The notes: generated by a model from the sequence alone, not told the origin. 64,000 bases of DNA from Marsupella aquatica (GCA_973895155.1 OZ316899.1:3224001-3288000); one strand, 5' to 3'; counted from the first letter of the stretch, positions 36,790 through 48,000 are shown. A program made the numbers and translations.

Positions 36790-37287
36790 ACTAACCTTTG
36801 TAGTCTGGTTTGTCGAGTCCGCGTTCCCGCTCGGCCGGTTCGCTCCCTGGTGGAGGCCTTACTTGTCCTGACTAAACCCCGCCACAATCCGCTCTTACCC
36901 CTCGATAATTTCCTCGTAAAAGTTAACTTGATTTGAGCAAAAGGCGAGAGTGAATGGCAGCGTCCGCGAATTCCAAAAGGTATGAATGAGCAAATGGGCC
37001 ACAGCGCCATCGACTCAACTCTTATGGAGGTGCCGGGGTGAGCTCAAGCGTGAGAAGGCGAGGCCGTTTTGGTCGTTGATAATGACCCAAAGTTGGGTGT
37101 CTCGGTCCAAGCGTGATCTCCTAACAGATTTTTACTCCGCCACCGCCACCGTACCTCGGTCAATCGTAATAATCCCTTTTCCTTAATTCGTAATCATTCA
37201 ATCAACTAACCTACTCCTAATCTATTCATAATGGCAAAGATGGCTATTCGTGTTACTCTACGCTATGGCTATGGTCCTAATGACCAT

Positions 37288-38120
37288 TGTCGCGTGGACT
37301 TTAAGTTAGGGGCTCCTCGGGCAAACTACACGCTTCTGGCTGCGATCAGGACAGGTGACAAGCACTTTTCGGAGCAAACTCTCACTCCTTTTAATTTTTT
37401 ACTTTTCTCACAAAGGTTACAATAGGTGCCCTCGAGTAAGCTTGCCCGCAAGAGTCTGGTAGCTGGCCCTACGGCGGGCCGCTACCTCTAACTTGTCGGG
37501 TAGAACTCCTCGAGTGACTAACTACTCAAAATCTGACGGAAAAACTATCCTCAGCTCACAAAACCAAAACTCGACTAGCTACTCCACTAGTCTAAAATAG
37601 CTCGCACGGAACTCGGGCCTGGACCAACGAGGCTCCAAACTCGAGAAATTCCCGCCTGGATCAACGAGACTCCAGACTCAAGAAACTCCCCGCCTGGATC
37701 AACGAGACTCCAGACTCGAGAAACTCCCCGCCTGGATCAAAAACTCCTTGCCTGGATCAAAAACTCACTCCGAACTCCAAAACCAACGCACGACAGCCGA
37801 GTTTCGCAGAACGGAGCGTAACTCAACCGACGTCAATAGACAACCGTCAACCTCAATGAGCCGAGGCTCAAGTCTTAAGTAGCATCAGAAACCCAACCAT
37901 CCAGCCTGAGCCAGCTGCCATCAGCGAGGCTCATCCAAACTCCAAGCCTGGTGACTCACCCAAACACCAAACCTGGTGACGATGAGTCACCCAATCACCA
38001 AACCTCAATCCATCCAACCAAGCAGCCCCTCCGAGTCAGCATGCATGCAACCCAACCGGGAGGCCTCGTCCATCATCCCCTATAAAAGCCATTCCTGAGC
38101 CAAAATCATTCGGCACGACA
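37288..38120. mobile_element. 833-bp insertion in element C, possible small solo LTR
   Basis: Absent from element D, whose sequence runs straight through this point (TAATGACCGTATAAGTCC). It begins TGTCGCGTGG and ends CGGCACGACA, so TG...CA with short inverted ends TGTCG/CGACA. It has a plus-strand TATAAAAG at 38081. No convincing target duplication is visible (ACCAT and TCGTA), so the classification is tentative. Confidence 0.5.
37616..37763 (+). repeat. 38-bp tandem repeat
   Basis: About three full units of a 38-bp sequence beginning GCCTGGATCAACGAGACTCC, then two shortened units. It lies within the 833-bp insertion. Confidence 0.8.
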
Positions 38121-38184
38121 TCGTATAAGTCCTAATCTAGGACTTGCATTTGGTTAAGTGACATGTTATCCGTGTCACAATCAT

Positions 38185-38641
38185 TGATCATCAGCCTCTT
38201 AAGTGGTTAATGGAGTCTGACAAGCTTACAAGGAAGCTTGCACGATGGGCATTGTTGTTACAAGAGTATGATTTCCAAGTGGTGCATAGGCCTAGAAAAG
38301 TGAACTTGGATGCAGATGGATTATGCCGCAATCCATGTACCAATCAACAGGATGAGACTAGAGCTAGATGGCATGATGAGTCAGATAAGGAGATGGTGCC
38401 AGGATGACATGCATCTGCCTTTCTTTGTTGGGTGCCAACATACAGTGGATCTGTGGACTCTATCTCATTGGATGGAGTGAATGATGAGTCTTCAGATGTG
38501 GATGTTGGTGAGGTAACTTCTGGACAACAAGATATTCACAATGATGTGAGAGTGTTGGAATATTTGCGCAGTGGTTCTATTGTTGGCAGTATTGATACCA
38601 AAGAATGTGACAGGATTCTACAGAGAGCCAAGAGGTTTTGA
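38185..38641 (+). pseudogene. pol: Gypsy1 RNase H end and connector
   Basis: The frame resumes with DHQPLKWLMESDKLTRKLAR and VVHRPRKVNLDADGLCRN, the standard C-terminal RNase H segment of Ty3/gypsy. Stops at about 38405 and 38639 are TGA where Arg codons are likely. The stretch up to 38700 is the connector to integrase. Confidence 0.85.
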
Positions 38642-38719
38642 TGGGAGGGAAACCATCTTTTGAGAGTACTGCATGATGGTAGGGTGTTGGTGGTACCAAA
38701 ACCATCACAATGAGTACAT

Positions 38720-39984
38720 TTGGTGCAACATGCACATGAGGAGTTGGGTCACTTTGGTGTGAAGCGCACTTACAGCTTGCTGCAGACACAGTATTGGTGG
38801 CGTGGTATGCACACTCATGTCCAACAGTTGATAGCTAAGTGTGTGGTATGTGATAGAGTGAGAGCATCATTTAATGCTCACACTCCCCAATTGCACCCGT
38901 TGCCGATCATGGGTTTGGGATATCGTTGGAGTTTGGATTTTGCTGGTCCATTACCTCTTACCCAATGTCATAATCGGTATGTTTTGGTCATGGTGGAGCA
39001 CTTCTCCAAGAGGATTGAGCTAGTGGCATTGCCAGATGAAGCCAGTGGAAGAGTTGCTGCTACATTTTTGGATCGTGTACTCAGTCATTTTGGAGCACCA
39101 GCTGAGGTGTTGACTGATCAGGGAACTGAGTTTCGTGGAGAGTTTGAGAGTTTATGTGAACAAGCTCTGATTGATCATTGTACTACCTCTCGTGATCATC
39201 ATGAGGCAGATGGATTAGCTGAGAGAATTGTGCAAACTGTGAAGAGAGGATTGCGTAAGTATGACTTGCAGGTTGGTCATCTGGGAGATTGGGATCTCCA
39301 GCTACCTTGGTTAGCTATGGGCTACCATTTCAGTTGGCAAGCATCACTTGCATCCTTCTCATCTTACTTTTTGCTCTATGGTAGAGAGCCAGATTTGCCA
39401 GATTTGCCAGCAGCTATTCGTTGTGATGCTGCACCTATTGTGAACTTGGATGATCCTGATGTTTGGGTCAAGGTGTGTTCAGAGAGAGCACGAGTATTTC
39501 AGAGAGTGATGCCCATGGCTTTTGACAAACTTGCAATTGCCCAACATCGTGATACTTTGAGGTATGCCACTATTCGTGGAGGAGGTTATTGTGCAAGCAT
39601 TCGACAATTTCATCTTGGTGATTATGTTTATTTGCAGCAGACAACACCCACAACACTTGATATGACCGCAGGCCAGACAATCTTACGTGTGCGTGAAGTA
39701 TTGCCTTTTGGTGTCCTGATGTTGGAGGGACGCGATGATATGGTTTGGAAGGATCATGTGCGCAACTGTGCTTCATGTCACCTTCCCAACATTGATGGTA
39801 CAGTAGATCTAAGCTTGGCACATGTTTGTGCTGGCTTGAAATGTATGTTGTGTGGATCTGCTCAAGAAGCAGCTACTATGTTGATTTGTGATAAGTGTTC
39901 TAGAGGATGGCACATGTCATGTTGACACCACCATTGTAGGTGATTCTTAATGGATCATGGTTGTGTCCTCAGTGTCGGTGAAGC
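38720..39984 (+). pseudogene. pol: Gypsy1 integrase with C-terminal PHD finger
   Basis: HHCC zinc domain (HAHEELGHFGVKRTY...CVVCDR, 38725-38865). DDE core with Asp in SLDFAGPLPL (38935), Asp in LTDQGTEF (39115) and Glu in ADGLAERIVQTVKR (39210-39245). A beta-barrel-like C-terminal region follows (FHLGDYVYLQQ, 39610). The tail (about 39825-39980) encodes a PHD finger: CMLC, CDKC, HMSC and, after a 1-nt frameshift at 39924, CPQC, with the invariant Trp as CSRGWHMSC. PHD fingers bind histone H3 tails, so it takes the place of the chromodomain that other chromoviruses use for targeting. The integrase is open for 402 codons. Confidence 0.88.
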
Positions 39985-40154
39985 CGACTAGTTATCATTT
40001 GTGTTCTCTTGGTAGATATGGATTGCAGGTAGGTGATTGATGAGGCTCACTTGCACCCGGCCTCTTGATCTTCATACCTAAAAAAGTGTATATCAACCTT
40101 CTAGAACTCATGGCTAGCTAGAGTTAGGGGACCTTACTCCCATCTAAGGGAGCA

Positions 40155-40759
40155 ATTGTGGGTTTTGGACATGTGTGGACATGAGTTCCACTTGTATTCC
40201 ATTCTCTTGTGTTTGTGATGTGGCAGTGTGACTATGTCTGGATGTATGTGACAAGCGATGTATGTTGTGTAGCGATGTGTATGCGCACGATAACTGTCAC
40301 ACCATTCTAGGTAGTGTTAGAGTGTATCGTACTATCTAGATCCGTATGTTTGGTATGTGTGCTATATGAGCCGATAAGGTTCCATCAAGTTTGTGTGAGA
40401 GGGTACTTCTCACTCGTGAGGCATTGAAAGGTCATCTTTCAATGTTGGGCCTTGGAGAGAGAGGAGCTTGAGTGTGGCTATGGTGGCTGTGAGCTCTGCT
40501 TGTGTAACATGGATTCCTTGAGTAGTGCAAGGTGCGTTGGCTTAACATACGTGTGTGATCGGATCGGTGCGGGATCGATGGGGTATTGTTGACCGAGATC
40601 ATTGTGCCGATTGTATTGAGATTATTGTGGGTTTTGGACATGTGTGGACATGAGTTCCACTTGTATTCCATTCTCTTGTGTTTGTGATGTGGCAGTGTGA
40701 CTATGTCTGGATGTACACAACAAGCGATGTATGTTGTGTAGCGATGTGTATGCGCACGA
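40155..40759 (+). repeat. X-Y-X repeat structure at the Gypsy1 3' end
   Basis: A 136-bp sequence X (starting ATTGTGGGTTTTGGACATG, ending GCGCACGA) occurs at 40155-40290 and 40624-40759, enclosing the 330-bp terminal repeat Y (40295-40624). A purine-rich AAGGGAGCAAT precedes the first X. The 5' end of Gypsy1 has only Y. Either the LTR was rearranged or one X is a duplicated sub-terminal segment. Confidence 0.75.
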
Positions 40760-40765
40760 CAGTTG

Positions 40766-41752
40766 CCAGTTGGTGGCGCGCCCATTATGCGCGATAGGAT
40801 CCGGGTTGGGGCCAAATGTTTAGGGACCAAAGTTGGTCCGGGGGTGGCAGGTCTCCAGAAGCATATATGAGGGGAGTGGTGTCTCCCTGGGGGCTAAGGG
40901 CGAGCCGAAGTCATGAGCCGCGGCGGTCGCGACACTAAGGGAAACCGCCAAACGAAAACAACGATATCTTCCCAACGAGAAGTCCGTTGGAGGACTTCTT
41001 GGGTGTGTTGGAAAGCCCTCAAGGAGGGCTATGTCCTCCTGAGCTTAGCTGGGTCGGGGGAAACCATGGGTTCTCGGGGTTTGCGGGGTGTTAACTCGCC
41101 CGCTTGCCAAATCTTGCTGAACAGCAGCCAAACCACGTTCAGTCTCCCAAGGGAGCTTGCGTTAGGGAGGCAAGCCCAAGTAGGTGTGGAGGTGGAGTTC
41201 CAAGAGTGCTTGATCCCTAGACCGTCAGTGAGGAAAATTGGGAGTTGGTGGCTAGAGTCGGGGTCATTCTGGTCCCGGCGTGTTGGGACAAGCTTTAGGA
41301 CAGGCTACGCTATTTGGGCCATGAGCATGTCCTAGGGTCAGGGCGGTCTTTTGGTGATGGATAGGTACGAGGGGGAACCCGGGCCATGCCCAAGGAAGGA
41401 TTTGTTTTGGACAAACAGTGGGCGTGGGTTTTGGTTCCGGCTTATGGCATTGGGAGGACCTATCGTTGACCTATTTACCAATGTCTGTTGAGCTTGAGTT
41501 AGGATGCTAGACTTGGCGAGATCTAGATCCTGAAGGGTTACCAAGGTGCTTGGTTGCTTGTGCAGACAATGAGGACCGTTGAGTAGCGATTGCGTTGGAG
41601 AGCAAGTGCGGCTTTGTATGGGAGGGGTTGCTGGTGGTGCAAGGGGCACTAGGGTGCTTGCTTGAGGTATTCTGTGGAGGCGTTTGAGCACCAGGGGCAC
41701 TTAGGCGTGGGTGTTGGGATTGGTGAGGGCGCTGGGTGGTTAGGTCCACCAC
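40766..41752 (+). other. Probable Gypsy2 5' LTR remnant; no gene seen
   Basis: GC-rich sequence with no coding match, ending just before the Gypsy2 primer-binding site. I could not match it to the sequence after Gypsy2 pol, so the 5' LTR is either truncated or of a different type. Confidence 0.4.
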
Positions 41753-41765
41753 TTGGTATTAGAGC
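41753..41765 (+). promoter_or_regulatory. Gypsy2 primer-binding site
   Basis: TGGTATTAGAGCA differs at one base from TGGTATCAGAGC, the complement of the initiator tRNA-Met 3' end used by many Ty3/gypsy elements. Two bases after a CA (GGTCCACCA). Confidence 0.75.
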
Positions 41766-42028
41766 AATTGTTGGCATAGACACCGGGCCGGGGTCGTGTT
41801 AAGTCAGAATCCAAAAATCTTAACAGATTTTTGCGGGGACTTAGTGTGTCAACATGTCCGGCGGGTCGATTGCAGGCAAATTTGGTCACTATGGACATGG
41901 CTAAAAGCACTCGTTCAAAGAGTGGCAAATAGGCTCCCCCCACCAAGGGGAGAGCCCAGGTTCCAAAAGAACAGAAGGAAGACGGGTCAACTTCCCTAGA
42001 CAAACGTTACAAGCAAGACGATGAGGAC

Positions 42029-43578
42029 GTGGCGGCCAAACCGTCGACCGCCGTTGCAAACACGGCGAGTGAGGAGCAACATCAACTTAAAGGGAAGGAG
42101 GTGGCTGATCCTTCAAAGGACCCGTCGAGCGACGACGGCTCCGACTCAGATGGAAGCGACGACAATGCCAAAGCTGAATCGGAGGAAGGGGGTCAGGACC
42201 CGGAAGAGGAACTGATCCCAGCCTTGAGAGGGTTGAACGCGGAACCAGAAGATGATGTTGAGCCGGATGTCATAGTGGATAATTTGACTAAGCAAAACCA
42301 AGGCGACGCGGGTGATGCCTCAGTCCCGAGAAGTCATGGTGCTTTCAAAACGCGGGGAGTATCACCAAAATCCACAAAGGAACCTAAGGATAGGCGGCCC
42401 GCAAAGGAAAGACGGTTGGAGGACCGTCCTCACACAACCCGCAAGGGCCCAGCCACTGACGATGGATTGGGTCCATTGACTCAAGACCAACGACTCATTT
42501 ATGAGCAGCTGGAACACAACAAGGAGGCCCAGATTAAGTACTTGCTTAGTCTGGGTAGTCAGAGTGCGACGCGTCCCAAAGGGGGAATGGTAGTTGGACG
42601 GAGTATGTTCCAAGTGAACCAGCTACCGACTCCTCCAACTTACGACGGGGCTTATGAGCAAAGTGGACAAAAGTTCCTGAGTTGGCTCTCCACGATGGAG
42701 ATTCATCTCCAAGCGTGCGTTGAGCGATCCACTTGGGCTACCGTAGTCGCTCCTTACCTGAAGGACTATACCTTGACTTGGTACAAGTCATGGAAGAAGT
42801 TGAGGGAAGACTCCTGCTTGCCATTAACTTGGGAAAACCTGGTTGAGGGTCTCCGTGCTCATGTCACCACTAAGTACCCAGAGCGGCACGCTCAGAAATG
42901 TGTAACGGAGATGAGCTTCAGGGGTGATATCCAAAAGTTCATCACGTATCATGAGAACCAGTTGGCGTGTATCCCGGGTGGGCAAGAGACCCTACGTACG
43001 CAGCTTCATAACTTTATAGTGAAGCTCCCGCCGTTGCTCAGGGAAAAGTTACAAGAAAAGCATCATGAGTTTAAAACGCTTTCTAACGCCTTCGACAAGG
43101 CCACTACGTTGGTGAATAACCGGCCGGACTTGGCAAAGGTGGGTGGCAAGAGATCCGAGGGGGAAGCTGGGAAAAGCAAAAGGTCCCGGGAATAAGCGTA
43201 TTCAACCTGAGGGGGTGTGGGCCGGTGGTTTGGATCCCCAACCCCAGAATGGAGAAGCTAAGCGAAACCGAAAGGCCAACAACTTCAAGAAAGGAACCTC
43301 ATTGGCGCAAAAAGCAAATAAGCAGGCACTCATGGAACAGAGGCGGGCGGAAGGTTCATGCTTCACGTGTGGTGCCATGCGCCATCAAAGTAAGGATTGT
43401 TCCACGAAAGGTGGCAAGCCAAGTGGAGATGGAGGGCAAAAGAGCATTAAGGTAAGTATTGCTCTAATCGAACCCTTAGTAGCTGACAAGGTCCCTGTAG
43501 GGGATGTTCCCGCCGGAGAGAAGGTGTTGTTGCGAGAGAAGATACCTAAAGTTAAGACAATGGATCCTGAATTTTTGT
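42029..43578 (+). pseudogene. gag: Gypsy2 gag with CCHC zinc knuckle
   Basis: The acidic N-terminus (42029-42450) is followed by a capsid domain: FLSWLSTMEIHLQACV, YTLTWYKSWKKL, ENLVEGLRAHVTTKYPE (42670-42880), typical Ty3/gypsy Retrotrans_gag. Frame stop at 43193, then in the next frame a Lys/Asn-rich nucleocapsid with CFTCGAMRHQSKDC (43365-43400), a CCHC knuckle. The 388-codon open part is well kept. Confidence 0.85.
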
Positions 43579-43975
43579 GAATGTCACTTGTAACGGTAAT
43601 CTGGGTGTTGCTTTGATGGATACAGGCGCGATTACTTGCTTCATAAGTGGGCAGGCGGCGGCACGTCTTGGGGTGGACGTGCAAGAGTTGCTACAACCGT
43701 TAGTGTGCAAGTTCACCAATGACACAAAGGGAATAGTGTCAAGAGTGGTACATAGACTTCGAGTAGAGGTCATAGGCAAACAACAAAATTTTGTTAGTCA
43801 GGAGATGTTGTACGTTCTAGATGGTCTAGCCGTAGACTTCATTTTGTTGGTAGGTTATCTCAGAAAGCACAATGTCACCTTGAAACCGGGGGGTGAAGTG
43901 CTCCATTTTCCCAATAAGGGCGATGAGCCCATCCTTGTACATGAAGTTACCAAAAATAAAGAAAGATTTCTCTAA
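43577..43975 (+). pseudogene. pro: Gypsy2 aspartic protease
   Basis: ALMDTGAITCFIS (43610-43645) is the retropepsin D-T-G-A active-site motif. LAVDFILLVGYLRKHN (43830-43870) corresponds to the second conserved strand, usually D-V-I-L-G-M-D-W-L. It overlaps the end of gag by a few bases. Ends at 43973. Confidence 0.85.
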
Positions 43976-45242
43976 GTAAAGTGTCTTGGTTGTCTCCGTG
44001 TGTATCGGCAAAGCAATGGTGGAAAGACTTCAAGGGTGGACATGAATGTTTCTTCTTTCATCTCCACCCAGTTAAGGTGGCTGCTTTGCAGCCGAAGGTC
44101 AAGTCAGCTAAGTTAGGGCCCGACTGCGGTTGAATTCCTGAAATTTTAGAGGAATTCAATGACGTGCTCTCGTAGAAGCTACCTAAACGTTTACCCCCGC
44201 GGAGAGAAGTGGATCACCAAGTTGAGTTGGAGCCGGGTTTGGCTCCTCAGGCTAAAGCTCCTTATCGTTTGAACCCAACAAACGAATGATGTTGAAGAAT
44301 GCCTTGGAAGAGTTGATTGACAAGGGTTCATTTGTCCTAGTAAGAGTCCTTATGGGGCGCCCGCACTGTTTGTGTCCAAAAAGGATGGTACTTTGAGATT
44401 GTGCGCAGATTATCGGGCCTTCAATAAGTAGACGGTAAAGAACAAGTACTCGTTACCTCACACGGATGACCTGTTTGATTGCCTCTTCGGGGCTAGGAAT
44501 TTTTCAAAGGTGGACTTGCGGTCTGGGTATTACCAGATCCGCATGGCTAAGGGAGACGAGTATAAGACCGTGATGCGCACAAGGTTTGGATCCTACGAGT
44601 TTTTGATTATGCCGTTTGGGTTGTGTAATGCAACCGCAACATTCATGAAGATGATGAATATCATCTTTCATGACTTGTTGGACCAAGGAGTGGTCATCTT
44701 TATTGACAACATCCTAATCTACTCAAAAACATTGGAGGAACATGAGCAATTGCTCAGAGAAGTGTTCTCTTGCCTTCGTAAGGCTTGTCTCTTTGCTAAT
44801 CCTAGCAAGTGCGAGTTTGCAATGAACGAGATTCAGTTCCTTGGCCATACCTTTACCCCGGAGGGGATTACGCCTAGTCAGGACAAGCTTAAGGAGATCA
44901 AATAATGGGAGCGCCCGTCCAATGTAAGGCAGGTAGCCTTCTTAGGATTTACGGGGTTCTATCGGAGATACATGAAAGACTATGCAAGGATTGCGAGGCC
45001 CCTAAACGCGCTAACATTGAAAAACAAAGTGTTTGTGTGGACACAGGATTGCGAGTTAGCATTCCTAGAACTTAAGCGGTTAATGATAAAGCCACCGGTT
45101 CTAAAGTTACCTGAGATGGGGAAGCCGTTCGAGATTTGGACAGACGCAAGTGATTATGCCATTGGCACCTGTCTTCACCAAGATGGGCATCCTGTGGCCT
45201 TTGAGTCATGTAAGTTGGAAAATCATTGGATCATTATCGCGT
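43976..45242 (+). pseudogene. pol: Gypsy2 reverse transcriptase and RNase H, broken
   Basis: The RT N-terminal part (43980-44500) is recognisable only in pieces ([15 protein letters not shown] near 44380). Then DLRSGYYQIRMAKGDEYKT, MPFGLCNATATF and the catalytic segment FIDNILIYS near 44700, in which the second Asp is Asn, so this RT would be dead. Thumb and connection: FLGFTGFYRRYMKDYARIA across a TAA at 44903. RNase H starts FEIWTDASDYAIGTCL (45130-45180) and is truncated at 45242. Confidence 0.85.
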
Positions 45243-45399
45243 AGGGACCATCATCATGTCAATGGGATCACGATGCTCGAATCCGAGTGGCCAAAGGTTT
45301 TGGCCATAGCGTATGGGGATGACAGGTTAGCTAAGGAATGGCAAAGCAATGGGGTTAGCCAAGGCAAGGTAAGGCATGTGTCATTGGGGTTGGATACGA

Positions 45400-46437
45400 C
45401 GCATAATGTTCAGTTATGGCAATACAAGCAGAGGCATGTATACATACCAGAGTCTCTAAGGTTAGAGGTTTTGCAAAAGTACCATGACTTGCCTGGGGAG
45501 GGCATGGAGGACAAGCCGCTACGTATCGTAGCATGTCGCAAGATGTGTATTGACCGGACATGAAGCAATCGGTCCTTTGCCACGTGCAAAGTTGTTACTC
45601 GTGCCAAAAAAACCGAACGGTCTATAGGGCAAAAGGAGGACTTTTGCAACCCTTACCGATAGTTGTGACTCCATGGGAGTCTATCTCCATGGACTTCATT
45701 GTTGGGTTACGTGAGTCCCACGACAGTAACTCCATCTTAACAATCGTGGATCCTTTTTCCAAGATGGCGTATTTCTTGCCTACTACAAAAATGGTTTTGG
45801 CCAAGAGGTTGCCAGTCTAGTGTTTGACAATGTCTTCCAACAATGGGGATTGTGGTTGCATATCCTGTCTGATCGCAATACCAAGTTCACAGGCCATTTC
45901 TGGAAGGCGTTGTTCCGTTTATCCGGAATGGACCTGACTAGGGGATCAGCATATCATCATGAGACGGAATGGATGAATGGTATCATGGAGGACTACTTGC
46001 GTCACTTTGTGACGGCCAATCAAAAGGATTGGGCAAAGCACTTAACAATGGCCGAGTTTAGGTGTAACTCAAACAAGCATTCGACAACGGGGTTTGCGCC
46101 ATTTGTGTTGGCCACAAGGAGGATGCCAAGGGCGCCCTCCTGGTTTATAAATCCGGAAGCTTGGCGGACGGAAAGCAAGGTTCCTTCTGTAGACGATTTT
46201 ATTCGAGGGCGGCGCCTAGTTGTGGAAGCGGCTACCAAGGGTATGACCCTTGCCCAAAGTCGGTACAAGGAGCAAGGGGATAAACATCGACGCCAGGTAA
46301 GCTTTGAAATTGGGGAGAGCGTCTGGTTGCGGTTGAGACCTGAGCAATACCACGGGAACATAAGTAGGAAGCTAGTATTTTGTTTCCCTCTAGATCCAGG
46401 ATGTTGTGTGAAGCAGGGATGCTTCACAGTTAAGTAG
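45400..46437 (+). pseudogene. pol: Gypsy2 integrase
   Basis: The zinc domain is present in part (RLEVLQKYHDLPG, 45450; CHVQSCYSCQKNR, 45580-45615). DDE core: Asp in SMDFIVGL (45690), Asp-to-Asn context LSDRNTKFTG (45865, the catalytic Asp is kept), Glu in HHETEWMNGIMEDYLRHF (45955-46005), with the usual Asn-Gly-x-x-Glu altered. A TAG at 45820 splits the core. C-terminal GESVWLRLRPEQYHG (46310-46355), then an early end at 46437 and no chromodomain. Confidence 0.85.
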
Positions 46438-47089
46438 GGGGATATGTGATGCCAATGACATGGTCCTTATTCTATAATCTGATTAACTAGGCTGTTGTAT
46501 GCAAGGAGTAGCTATTGATATTGCATAAGGAGCAAGCTGGCAAGAATAAGGGCAATCATGGCGTTAAGAGTAGGGATAAAGGTATTTGAGCTTGAAGACT
46601 GCACAACCAAGGCAGACACAGTTGAGGTAGTCACTGTCAAGGCCACAAAGGAGAAACTGGGGAAGAGAGGATTCAACTCTTTAAGCATACCATCTTCTTG
46701 ACAAGCAAGATGGAGCATGGAGGCTCTTCAAGACGCCAGTACGGAGGTAGGCGTGGTAATTCAAGGAAGCGAGTCTCCATAGCTGAATATGAAACTGTGG
46801 GGTATGGTGATTGTTCTCAGGATGAAATCTAAATGTCTTGGGTGTGTAGCTTCATTTTGTTAGTTAGGTTAGTGGTTCATAGTCTAGTCTTAGAATGTTA
46901 GGGAAATAAAAGGCTATGTCGCGGGTGGTCGGCGACCATATCTCGTTCAATATGTCACCAAATCTGGATTTGTAAAGAGCATTGGAAAGATCTGGTCAAG
47001 GCAAGTCAAATCGATATAAAACACTCAAGAAACGGAGATGTATTAAAAAATACAGCCTAATTAGTGTGACGGGTTAACTTGTGGCCGAA

Positions 47090-47405
47090 ATTAGCAGATT
47101 CGGCTTCGGTTTCGGGTTAACCTAAGCTCGGCCACGACTTAGCTTTAGTGAGCACGGTTTCAGCTTAGCTCAGGTCAGCACAACTTCAGTTTAGGCTTAA
47201 CCCGGGTTCGGATTAGATTGATCCTGGGTTAGACTGAACTCGGGCTCGGGCTATCATAGGTAAGCTCGGGTTCGGGCTCAGCTTAGCCTAGGTTAGCGGA
47301 TAGCGGGTAGCGGCCTAACCCGAGACCACAGGGTAGCTCTACTTGGGTTAGATAGGATAGCTAGGTTAGCCCAACTCGGGTTAGCTATGTAACTCGGGTT
47401 AGCGC
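47090..47405 (+). repeat. Degenerate CTCGGGTTAGC repeats
   Basis: More than ten imperfect copies of an 11-12-bp motif (CTCGGGTTAG, TTCGGGTTAACC) at irregular spacing. No gene. Confidence 0.65.
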
Positions 47406-48000
47406 AACAGTGAGTACCCCCTCTCGGTTGCGGGGGCATAACTCTCTGTGTATTTGACCAAATTGGCTATAATTGACCTCGTTGGAAAGAGGAGCTCAAG
47501 CCGGGTTGAATAGAGAAATTGTGAGAGGATGTGCAAGCTCGCCAAAACTATGGAGGAGGGCCAAATCCTAAGTACATAGCCAATTCGAGATAGAAATAAA
47601 GCTGCGAGATAGGGTTCGGTAGTTAGAGATAGTGGCGGTTCTGTTAGGGCTGGGATGGGGCTCCAGTAGCGTAGCATCCACTCATTTGGGCTCAATGTGA
47701 GAGTATATAGAGCAGCCCCCCGGTAGAGGCAGGGGGGACTTCAGTTGTGGGATCTCACATAGACTGAGCAACAGGGAGGAGCTTTGTGCAAGGAAGGCTG
47801 GGCTTGGAAGCTATGTGTTGGGGAGAGCTTGGTTGTGCTATTACTCAGGGAGTGATCAACCACGCTTCATAGCAACAGTTGGTCAGGTTTGCAAGCTGGA
47901 TTATGGCTCTTTCTAGTAGGCAATGTGGGAAGGCATTTTTGTTGAATATTATGAATAAGAGCTTAATCGGGATTTTTTCAAACTTTTTGGAGCCAAAGAT

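Larger units (their letters stand above)
33497..38179 (-). mobile_element. Element C: 4.7-kb ORF-bearing solo LTR
   Basis: In its own sense it runs from TGTGACACGGATAACATG (38179) to GGGTGTGACA (33497). Flanks ATCAC (33492-33496) and ATCAT (38180-38184) are a 5-bp target duplication with one C-to-T change, and excision restores RNase H. It aligns end to end with element D (59718-63555) apart from an extra 833 bp at 37288-38120. No internal direct repeat of its ends, so a solo LTR. Confidence 0.88.
2879..40761 (+). mobile_element. Gypsy1: Ty3/gypsy element encoding a DNMT and a PHD finger, multiply interrupted
   Basis: A 330-bp terminal repeat beginning TGTCACACCATTCTAGG occurs at 2879 and 40295. 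GTTG flanks the outer ends (2875-2878 and 40762-40765), a possible 4-bp target-site duplication. Between them, split by insertions, lie gag with two CCHC knuckles, an aspartic protease, a C5-DNA methyltransferase, RT, RNase H, an integrase with an HHCC zinc domain, and a PHD finger. The order gag-PR-DNMT-RT-RH-IN is Ty3/gypsy with an extra enzyme between PR and RT. Cytosine methyltransferases inside Ty3/gypsy elements are known from a charophyte alga, so the class has precedent. All domains carry stops or frameshifts. Confidence 0.85.

Noticed and set aside
37231-37425. Small ORF at the edge of element C
   Set aside because: It spans the junction of the 833-bp insertion, so it cannot be an old gene.
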